Positions 1-4,922 of a stretch of 9,235 nucleotides of DNA are shown piece after piece. Position numbers and translations under genes: made by a program. This stretch comes from Xanthobacteraceae bacterium (GTDB lineage: Bacteria; Pseudomonadota; Alphaproteobacteria; Rhizobiales; Xanthobacteraceae). The notes below the pieces were generated by a model. It saw only the letters and a list, made by a program, of their open reading frames with translations. It searched no databases and had not been told where the DNA came from. The stretch spans positions 1 through 9,235 of the forward strand of contig JAICQA010000084.1 in assembly GCA_025929595.1 (NCBI GenBank). Direction: 5' to 3'. Numbering within the stretch: the stretch's first letter is position 1; each line of letters begins with the position of its first letter.

Positions 1-72
1 GATCGCCGCCTCGTCCAGCGGCATCGTGTCTTCGCAGGAGCAAACAAGAAGAGTGCGCGGTCGATTGGTCAT
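1..72 (-). CDS. 4Fe-4S ferredoxin-like protein, N-terminal fragment (runs off the window)
   Basis: The reverse strand reads ATG at 72-70 followed by 24 open codons to the window edge, giving MTNRPRTLLVCSCEDTMPLD and then EAAI. A GGGAG-type ribosome binding site lies just upstream on that strand (about positions 78-82), supporting this start. The LLVCSCEDTMPLD-like beginning resembles the large 4Fe-4S binding proteins commonly encoded beside DUF3305/DUF3306 and formate dehydrogenase in proteobacteria. No cluster motif is visible in the fragment beyond the CxC pair at residues 11 and 13, so the family call rests on the short N-terminus and on context. The gene is divergent from the operon starting at 188, with 115 bp between the two start codons. 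It has no stop or full length here, so its activity cannot be judged. Confidence 0.6.
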   Translation of the reverse strand, partial: MTNRPRTLLVCSCEDTMPLDEAAI

Positions 73-133
73 CCGGTCTCCCGCCGCCGTCAAAGGCAGG
101 TGCCTAGGTAGTGCCAGCGATAGGCAAAGGCTA

Positions 134-148
134 TAGTTATACTAACTA
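134..148. promoter_or_regulatory. AT-rich inverted repeat between divergent genes (candidate operator/promoter)
   Basis: TAGTTA and TAACTA form a perfect 6-bp inverted repeat around a TAC spacer, in a small AT-rich island within GC-rich DNA. The site contains TATACT (138-143) on the plus strand, which could be a -10 element for the rightward operon, but no convincing -35 lies 16-18 bp upstream. It sits between the divergent starts at 72 and 188, where control of both genes would be expected. It does not match the FNR consensus (TTGAT-N4-ATCAA). Calling it a regulator site is inference. Confidence 0.35.
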
Positions 149-187
149 CAATGTAAGTCCCTTTGGCCTCAAGGTTTTGGGAGCGCC

Positions 188-949
188 ATGCCGACCGAGT
201 TGCGTAGCCGGATTCACACGCCGTACACGGGCCGGCTCGATTTGCCGCCGGGCTTCAAGGAAGTGCCGCTGCGCGAAGCGGGCGACGCGTTCGGCCACGC
301 GGAAAAAATCGCTGCCAAGGAAGGCGCGGGCACGCTCGTCTGGGTGCGGCGTTTCGACGTGGTCGAGTTCGCCGTCGTCCTGGAACCCGAAGAACCGCTC
401 GCTGCCGCGCGGCGCTCGTTTTATGTCGCGATGTGCGCGTTGTTCGACGCGCTCGCTTCGCATGCGCCGCCCGAAAAGAATCTCTGCTTCGTCTGGCCTG
501 ACGCAATGCTGGTCGATGGTGGACTGGTCGCCGGCACCAGGCTTGGCTGGCCCGCGCGCGCAGACGAAAAATCGCCGCCGCGCTGGCTCGTCTTCGGCGC
601 CATGGTGCGCTCGGCGATCATGGGCGGCGCCGAGCCAGGCACGCGGCCTGCTGCCGCGTCGCTCGAGGAAGAGGGATTTGGCGAACTGGGCTCGGGTCGT
701 CTGGTCGAAACCTTCGCGCGGCACCTGCTGACCTGGACCGACGCCTGGCAGCAGGAAGGCTACCGCCCGGTCTTCGAGCATTATCTCGAACGCCTGCCGG
801 TCGATGAGCCGGTCGAGCGTTCGATCGACGGCTTCGGCAATCTGCTCACGCGCCGCAAAGGCAAGCTCGACACGACAAAGCGCCCGCTTGTTTCCGCGCT
901 GGCTGAACGCGACTGGTACGACGCCGAGTCGCGAGGACTGAAGCTGTGA
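188..949 (+). CDS. Biotin/lipoate protein ligase-like protein with C-terminal DUF4444
   Basis: This 253-residue protein resembles the alphaproteobacterial biotin/lipoate--protein ligase-like family that ends in DUF4444. The segment at residues 103-118 (WPDAMLVDGGLVAG) aligns by eye with the KWPND-(L/I)-VDGxKVAG block of BirA-type ligases, but the lysine before WP is a valine and the asparagine is missing. The GRGRRGR adenylate-binding loop is also not evident; residues 45-70 (EGAGTLVW, then VVLEPEEP) occupy that place. The C-terminus (about 212-250, IDGFGNLL to LAERDWYD) matches DUF4444 as I know it. Normal biotinylation activity is therefore doubtful; a cofactor-binding or maturation role for the neighbouring formate dehydrogenase is possible but unproven. 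The ATG at 188 has GGGAG at 179-183. It is the first gene of the operon, and its TGA overlaps the next start by 4 nt. Confidence 0.75.
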   Translation: MPTELRSRIHTPYTGRLDLPPGFKEVPLREAGDAFGHAEKIAAKEGAGTLVWVRRFDVVEFAVVLEPEEPLAAARRSFYVAMCALFDALASHAPPEKNLCFVWPDAMLVDGGLVAGTRLGWPARADEKSPPRWLVFGAMVRSAIMGGAEPGTRPAAASLEEEGFGELGSGRLVETFARHLLTWTDAWQQEGYRPVFEHYLERLPVDEPVERSIDGFGNLLTRRKGKLDTTKRPLVSALAERDWYDAESRGLKL

Positions 950-1482
950 AGCTGTTGCGCACGATCCGCCTCGATCCGTCGGACACCTTCGTGTTCGAGC
1001 GTGCGGCCGAGCCCGGAGAGTGGGCAGTGTGCGGGACGTTTGCGTTCTGGGACGAGGATGCGGAGACGCTGACCGGCAAGCGCAGGTCGGCGTTTCGATC
1101 GGGGTTCCTTGGCGTGCAGTCGCTCGGCTGGTCGACGCTCGTGCAGATCGTCGAAGCGAAGGACGAAGACCGCGTGGCCGTCGTCGAGGCGCTCGCGCAT
1201 CGGCTGGTCGAGCATTTTGGCGCGCCCGATCTCGACACCGCGCGCCGGGCCGCCGAAGAAGAAGTCGCATTTGCCGAATCCCTTTGCGATCACCCGCACG
1301 ACACGCTGATTGCCATCCATCGCACCACGGAAGACGGCGCGATCCGTGAAGCCTTCCGCACATTGCAACCGCGCGGCGGTCCGAAGCCGCTGCGCGCCTT
1401 CGCTTTCCTTGAAGTCGAGGGCGAAGAGCAGCCGGATGAGAACGTTGACCTTATCGGCATGGCCGGAGAGCGCCGCCGATGA
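946..1482 (+). CDS. DUF6505 family protein
   Basis: This 178-residue protein of unknown function matches, from memory, the DUF6505 family found next to the biotin-ligase-like and DUF6352 genes in Bradyrhizobium relatives. It starts with GTG inside the GTGA overlap with the preceding stop; GAGGA at 933-937 is a well placed ribosome binding site. It is predicted cytoplasmic: no signal peptide and no membrane segment. The middle is an acidic, alanine-rich helical stretch (about residues 82-115). A CDHPHDT stretch near residue 120 groups one Cys and two His, which could bind metal, but nothing else supports that. The function is unknown; its position suggests a role in making or regulating formate dehydrogenase. 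Confidence 0.7.
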   Translation: MKLLRTIRLDPSDTFVFERAAEPGEWAVCGTFAFWDEDAETLTGKRRSAFRSGFLGVQSLGWSTLVQIVEAKDEDRVAVVEALAHRLVEHFGAPDLDTARRAAEEEVAFAESLCDHPHDTLIAIHRTTEDGAIREAFRTLQPRGGPKPLRAFAFLEVEGEEQPDENVDLIGMAGERRR

Positions 1483-2471
1483 AGGATTTCTGGCTCTCCT
1501 GCGGTCACCATCTGCTCGACATCGGGGAGGGCGGTGGGCTGGTCATCACCGACGAATTCCTGAAGGTCTATCTTGCGCGGCCCGAGCTTGCGCCGCCGCC
1601 CGAGGCCTGCATCGTCGAAAAGACGCTGCACGCCGCGCTGATGTCGGAGCCGCGCCGTCCGGTCGGCGCCGACGAGATCGCCGCTATCGCCGATGCCGAT
1701 GCGCGCGAGAACTGGACCATGATGATCGCCTTCCGCGATCGTCTGCTGGCCCATCCGACGCTTGAAGCGGCTTATCTCGCTCTGATCCGTGAAGGAACGG
1801 CCGGCACACCGCCGTTGTTCATCAACCAGCTCGTGCATGTGATTCTGCGCAATATCCTCGATGACTGTGAGGATCCGTGGATCCTGCGCGCGGCAGAGAT
1901 GTTCTTCCGTCCGCAGCGCATCACCGTGCATGAAGGCGCATTACTCGCCGCCGACGAAGAGATCATCGCTGGCGACAATCCAGGACAGGTGTCGCCCTTG
2001 GTTGGAATGCTCGGCCTGGAAACATCGACGCAAATTGACATCCTCGGCGACGGCAACGCCGCCGAATATTTCGAGCGCAGCGACCGGCACGATTTCGCAC
2101 TCGATCTCACGGCGGGCCGCGGCGGCCATCACGCGCTTGCCCGCGTCATCGAGCGATGGGTAAAGCATCTGCTCAACGTCGAGGTCGAAGTTGAGGCGCT
2201 CACCGAAGTGCAGGACGCCAGGTTCACCTGGTATGTCGGTCTCGACGCCGAAGGCACCAGGATCGGAGACTTGCTCTGGAACGGCGAGACGCTTGACGAT
2301 GCTGCCGCGGGGCGCGTTGCCGCGCTGTATCGCTTGCGCTTCGCCGACCCCGGGCGCGCGGGCGATCCGGTCTATCTCATTCTTGCCATCACGCAGGATA
2401 AAGTGCTGCGCATGAAGCCGCAGAACCTTGTGACCGGTCTGCCGGTTGAGTTGCTGGAGCCCGTCAGTTGA
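1479..2471 (+). CDS. DUF6352 family protein
   Basis: This 330-residue protein is recognised as a DUF6352-type protein from its opening, MKDFWLSCGHHLLD, followed by a GGGLVITDEFLKVY stretch. It begins at an ATG in an ATGA overlap with the DUF6505 stop, with GGAGAG at 1465-1470 as ribosome binding site. There is no signal peptide or transmembrane helix, so it should be cytoplasmic. Cys8, His10 and His11 are grouped in a way that could bind metal, though they have not been tied to any activity. Two parts can be sensed: a helical N-terminal half (to about residue 200, including FINQLVHVILRNILDDCEDPW) and a C-terminal alpha/beta part (from about 200, including FALDLTAGRGGHHALARVIE). No catalytic motif of a known enzyme was recognised. 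Its fixed place among formate dehydrogenase accessory genes is the best functional clue. Confidence 0.72.
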   Translation: MKDFWLSCGHHLLDIGEGGGLVITDEFLKVYLARPELAPPPEACIVEKTLHAALMSEPRRPVGADEIAAIADADARENWTMMIAFRDRLLAHPTLEAAYLALIREGTAGTPPLFINQLVHVILRNILDDCEDPWILRAAEMFFRPQRITVHEGALLAADEEIIAGDNPGQVSPLVGMLGLETSTQIDILGDGNAAEYFERSDRHDFALDLTAGRGGHHALARVIERWVKHLLNVEVEVEALTEVQDARFTWYVGLDAEGTRIGDLLWNGETLDDAAAGRVAALYRLRFADPGRAGDPVYLILAITQDKVLRMKPQNLVTGLPVELLEPVS

Positions 2472-2980
2472 GCCTGAAGCCGTTGAAAATATTTCCGGTC
2501 GGCGTGGTCGTTCAGCGCACCAAAGCGTCGAGCCCGTGGATCGATTACCTGTGGCGGCCGGTTACGGTGCTGCCGGGCGTGCCGGACACCGAACCATGGA
2601 CCAGGCTCTCGGAGGAAGGTGATGTCGCGACCTTTTATATCGGCGCGACCGACATCGAGTTCTTCGCCTCCGACACGACGCAGTATCGCGACAATTTGTT
2701 TTCAGGCTCGCCCTCGCTGTGGGTCACGTTGCGCCCGACGGGCGGCGAACCGCCCTACGAATTATGGTCGGTCACGGCGGACTCTTCGGAAGGCGAACTG
2801 ATGACGGAAACCGGCCACGACCTGGTTGAGATGGTGCCGATGCCCGACGCCGTGTCCGACGAGCTTGCGCAGTTCGTCGCCGAGCACCATGTCGAGCGCA
2901 TCTTCTACAAGCGCAAGCGCAAGGCCGCCGACCCTGAGGCGCTTGCACGCCGCGTGCCGGGCAAGAAGGACAGCTCATGA
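2468..2980 (+). CDS. DUF3305 domain-containing protein
   Basis: This 170-residue protein belongs to the DUF3305 family: FPVGVVVQRTKASSPWIDYLW near the start, then WRPVTVLPG and, in the middle, an ATFYIGATDIEFF stretch and SLWVTLRP. The start is a TTG inside a TTGA overlap with the preceding stop. TGGAG at 2455-2459 gives a ribosome binding site 8 nt upstream, and DUF3305 similarity begins right after this start, so the rare codon is credible. The protein looks cytoplasmic and beta-rich, with a basic lysine/arginine tail (KRKRK near residue 150). DUF3305 is regularly found with DUF3306, a 4Fe-4S protein and membrane-bound formate dehydrogenase. No reaction is known to me; an accessory or assembly role is inference from gene neighbourhood. 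Confidence 0.85.
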   Translation: MSLKPLKIFPVGVVVQRTKASSPWIDYLWRPVTVLPGVPDTEPWTRLSEEGDVATFYIGATDIEFFASDTTQYRDNLFSGSPSLWVTLRPTGGEPPYELWSVTADSSEGELMTETGHDLVEMVPMPDAVSDELAQFVAEHHVERIFYKRKRKAADPEALARRVPGKKDSS

Positions 2981-3750
2981 GCGATCGCGAGGATTTCCTC
3001 TCCCGTTGGTCGCGCCGCAAGCGCGACGTCGTGAAGGAGTCCGGGCCGGAGGAGGAGACGAAGCAACCGCCGGCGGCAGCGTCCGTTCCCCCAACCGCGG
3101 ACGAGGCGGCACCTGCGCAGGCCGCGGATGTCTCCGAGTCGACAGACGATCAGGACAAGAAAGAAAAAGAAAAGGACGAGCCCGCTTTCGATCTGTCGAA
3201 GCTGCCGGACCTCGATTCCATCACCGCTGAAACCGACATTCGCCCGTTCATGGCGGCGGGCGTCCCGCCGGGTCTGCGGCAGGCTGCGCTGCGCCAGGTC
3301 TGGGTCGCTGATCCAGCCATTCGCGACTTCATCGGGATCGCGGAGAACCAATGGGACTTCACGCCCGGCGGCAACGCGCCCGGTTTCGACTTCTCTCCGC
3401 CGGTCGGCGACGTGGCACGCATGGTTGCCGACATCTTCGGCGGCGGGTCGAAAAAGTTGCCACCCGAACTAGTCGAACCGGAAGACAAATCGGCCTTGCC
3501 GGAGGACCCGAAGTCCGTGCGCCTCTCGGATGACGCGCCGGAGCCAGTGGCCGATCAACTTCCCGTCAAAAATCCCGTCGAAGATCGCGATGCCTCGGCC
3601 GCGAGTGTTGCAAACGCAGTTCCGTCCACGGACGCTTCGACAGCCGCTGTCCGAGAGCAGGATGTTGCGTTGCAAAAAAATGATTTGGAAGAAAACGAAA
3701 TCGTTCGCGTCGGTGCTCGCCGGTCTCACGGCGGCGCCATGCCCAAATAG
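2977..3750 (+). CDS. DUF3306 domain-containing protein
   Basis: This 257-residue protein carries the DUF3306 signature FLSRWSRRKR at residues 7-16. A charged, low-complexity linker follows (about 17-69, rich in E, K, P and A). The conserved block at 70-130 contains FDLSKLPDLDSI, DIRPFMAAGVP, LRQAALRQVW and IAENQWDF. The C-terminal part (150-257) is again acidic, variable and probably disordered, ending in a small RRSHGGAMPK tail that resembles endings in relatives. It starts at an ATG in an ATGA overlap with DUF3305, with AAGGA at 2966-2970. It has no signal peptide or membrane helix. The architecture, one conserved core between flexible charged arms, suits a protein-binding adaptor, but the function is unknown. 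It is the last gene of the overlapping five-gene set. Confidence 0.87.
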   Translation: MSDREDFLSRWSRRKRDVVKESGPEEETKQPPAAASVPPTADEAAPAQAADVSESTDDQDKKEKEKDEPAFDLSKLPDLDSITAETDIRPFMAAGVPPGLRQAALRQVWVADPAIRDFIGIAENQWDFTPGGNAPGFDFSPPVGDVARMVADIFGGGSKKLPPELVEPEDKSALPEDPKSVRLSDDAPEPVADQLPVKNPVEDRDASAASVANAVPSTDASTAAVREQDVALQKNDLEENEIVRVGARRSHGGAMPK

Positions 3751-3774
3751 CAGCCGATCCATAGCCTCTTCCTA

Positions 3775-3802
3775 TTGACTCGCCTCCGCTAGCAGATACG
3801 CT
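3775..3802 (+). promoter_or_regulatory. Candidate sigma-70-type promoter P1 for the fdh operon
   Basis: TTGACT (3775-3780, five of six bases of the -35 consensus) lies 16 bp before TACGCT (3797-3802, three of six bases of the -10 consensus, including its key T, A and final T). Transcription would begin near 3809, so the 31-bp palindrome would lie at the very 5' end of the mRNA. The -10 match is weak. Confidence 0.35.
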
Positions 3803-3809
3803 TTTCAGA

Positions 3810-3840
3810 ACTGCTCTTAAGAAGCCTTCTTTTGAGCGGT
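3810..3840. promoter_or_regulatory. 31-bp interrupted palindrome upstream of the HTH-TorD gene (candidate operator)
   Basis: The left arm, with core GCTCTTAAGAAG, mirrors the right arm, CTTCTTTTGAGC, around a single central C at 3825. Counting outward to 3810 and 3840 there are 12 Watson-Crick pairs, one G-T pair (3812/3838) and two T-T mismatches (3817/3833, 3818/3832). As DNA it has the symmetry of a dimeric repressor site; as RNA it could fold into a hairpin. No T-tract follows on the plus strand, so an intrinsic terminator is less likely. It overlaps a candidate -35 box at 3832-3837. The next gene begins with a DNA-binding domain, so autoregulation is a natural guess. Confidence 0.5.
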
Positions 3841-3860
3841 TATGGACAGGGGCCGATAGT
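3832..3860 (+). promoter_or_regulatory. Candidate promoter P2 giving a leaderless HTH-TorD mRNA
   Basis: TTGAGC (3832-3837) and GATAGT (3855-3860) are separated by exactly 17 bp, each matching four of six consensus bases. The start of transcription would fall at about 3867-3869, on the ATG itself. This fits the poor ribosome binding site there: GAGG at 3863-3866 is only 2 nt from the ATG. The -35 box lies in the right arm of the palindrome, so a bound repressor would block it. Confidence 0.35.
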
Positions 3861-3868
3861 CTGAGGCT

Positions 3869-4648
3869 ATGCGGGACCAGGGACTGAACGAGGCACTGCG
3901 TACTGCTGGTGGAGTGAGCGAACTCGCCCGCCGCCTCGGAATTTCGCAGCCTTCCGTTTCGAACTGGAATCGCGTCCCCGCCGAGCGGGTGCTGGACGTC
4001 GAAGCCGCCACCGGCGTTGAGCGCGTGGTGCTCCGTCCTGATCTTTACGCTGCGAGGACAGACGTGGCTGGCGACATCAGTGAAATCGATTCGGCGCGCG
4101 CGCAGGAATACGCATTGCTCGCCGCGCTGCTCGGGCGTGCCCCCAATTCCGATTTGCTCAACCGTCTCGCGCAGCTTCGCGGCGATGCGACGCCCCTCGG
4201 TCTCGCCCACGCCGATCTGGCGGAAGCCGCAAGCAACACCAACGCCGACAATGTCGAACGCGAGTTCTTCAATCTCTTCATTGGCGTCGGTCGCGGCGAA
4301 TTGCTGCCCTACGGCTCTTACTACCTAACGGGCTTCCTGCACGAGCGTCCGCTCGCCCGGCTGCGCCAGGATCTCGTCGAACTCGGCGTCGAGCGCGCGG
4401 AAGGCGTAGCCGAGCCAGAGGACCATGCGGCAATCCTATGCGAGGTCATGGCCGGCCTGATCAATCGCAAGTTTCCCGCCGCGCAGGACGCGGACCGCGA
4501 CCTGTTTGAAAAACATCTGCGTCCCTGGATCGGACGTTTCTTCTCGGATCTCGAGCAGGCGGAAGGGGCGACCTTCTATCGTCGCGTCGGCCGGCTCGGA
4601 CGTGCGTTCGTCGACATTGAAACGGAGGCCTTCGCGTTGCCGGCCTAG
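3869..4648 (+). CDS. TorD-family molybdoenzyme chaperone with N-terminal YdaS/Cro-like helix-turn-helix
   Basis: The 259-residue protein has two parts in one uninterrupted frame. Residues 5-60 resemble a YdaS/Cro-like helix-turn-helix: VSELARRLG (16-24) as first helix, SQPSVSNWNR (26-35) as recognition helix, then VPAERVLDVEAATGV and LRPDLY. Residues 78-259 are a TorD/DmsD-type all-helical chaperone with EFFNLFIGVGRGELLPYGSY (132-151) and EPEDHAA (182-188), the latter a hallmark of the family. TorD proteins bind Tat signal peptides and apo-forms of molybdopterin enzymes and hold them until the cofactor is loaded; here the likely client is FdhA, two genes downstream. The HTH suggests it also binds DNA, perhaps the palindrome at 3810-3840. 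The ATG at 3869 is the only sensible start, since TAG at 3857-3859 closes the frame above it. It heads the fdh operon; a 52-bp gap follows. Confidence 0.85.
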   Translation: MRDQGLNEALRTAGGVSELARRLGISQPSVSNWNRVPAERVLDVEAATGVERVVLRPDLYAARTDVAGDISEIDSARAQEYALLAALLGRAPNSDLLNRLAQLRGDATPLGLAHADLAEAASNTNADNVEREFFNLFIGVGRGELLPYGSYYLTGFLHERPLARLRQDLVELGVERAEGVAEPEDHAAILCEVMAGLINRKFPAAQDADRDLFEKHLRPWIGRFFSDLEQAEGATFYRRVGRLGRAFVDIETEAFALPA

Positions 4649-4700
4649 AGCGTGGAGCTTGGGCGTGCGGCGAAGGCAATGGATAAGGGAGGACGAGGCG

Positions 4701-4910
4701 ATGAAACATGAGGATAAAGCGGCGCTTGGACGTCGTGAATTTCTTCGCACCATCGGCGCCGGCGCGGGTCTTGCCGCGACAGCCGCGGTCCCGCTTGCAA
4801 CGCAGGCCGCCGCAGCCGAATCGGACGCCGACAAGAAGAAGACGCGTTATCGCGAGACCGATCACGTGAAGACTTTTTATCGCGTCAACGGCTATCCGAA
4901 AAAGAGCTGA
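4701..4910 (+). CDS. Formate dehydrogenase region Tat-exported small protein
   Basis: This 69-residue protein resembles the 'formate dehydrogenase region TAT target' family. It has a twin-arginine signal, GRREFLRT at residues 10-17, followed by a small-residue hydrophobic stretch (18-38) ending in an alanine-rich likely cleavage site (TQAAAAES, about 34-41). The predicted mature part is only about 30 residues, charged, and carries the conserved-looking RYRETDHVKTFYRVNGY (49-65). The start at 4701 is chosen because AGGGAGGA (4686-4693) sits 7 nt upstream and because the Tat signal begins right after; upstream in-frame codons have no family resemblance. The stop is 12 nt before fdhA, so the two are translationally close. 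The role is unknown: perhaps a small periplasmic subunit or an assembly aid for FdhA. No metal ligands or cysteines are present in the mature part. Confidence 0.87.
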   Translation: MKHEDKAALGRREFLRTIGAGAGLAATAAVPLATQAAAAESDADKKKTRYRETDHVKTFYRVNGYPKKS

Positions 4911-4922
4911 GAGGAGGCGCCC

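Noticed and set aside
111..731. Open frame of 206 codons overlapping the start of the ligase-like gene in another frame.
   Set aside because: The product is serine/arginine-rich low-complexity sequence with no family signal; the frame starting at 188 carries the recognisable protein.
146..1363. Long antisense open frame of 405 codons opposite the ligase-like and DUF6505 genes.
   Set aside because: Arginine- and alanine-rich product with no family resemblance, opposite well supported genes; typical of high-GC coding DNA.
3674..3680. Run of seven A residues near the end of the DUF3306 gene, a possible slippage or frameshift site.
   Set aside because: The frame continues after the run into a C-terminal tail (RRSHGGAMPK) like those of relatives, so no frameshift is needed.
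3810..3840. Reading the palindrome as an intrinsic terminator of the upstream operon.
   Set aside because: No T-tract follows on the plus strand and the stem has two mismatches in the middle; an operator or leader hairpin fits its position better, although weak termination cannot be excluded.
3842..3859. Five-codon mini-ORF (ATG GAC AGG GGC CGA TAG) in frame just upstream of the HTH-TorD start, a possible regulatory leader peptide.
   Set aside because: It is very short, has no codon pattern typical of attenuation, and would not be transcribed from the P2 start. Chance is the simpler explanation.
4506..4700. Upstream extension of the small Tat protein gene to an earlier ATG at 4506.
   Set aside because: It would overlap the TorD gene by over 140 bp and bury the Tat signal in the middle of the protein. 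The ATG at 4701 has a strong ribosome binding site and puts the signal at the N-terminus.
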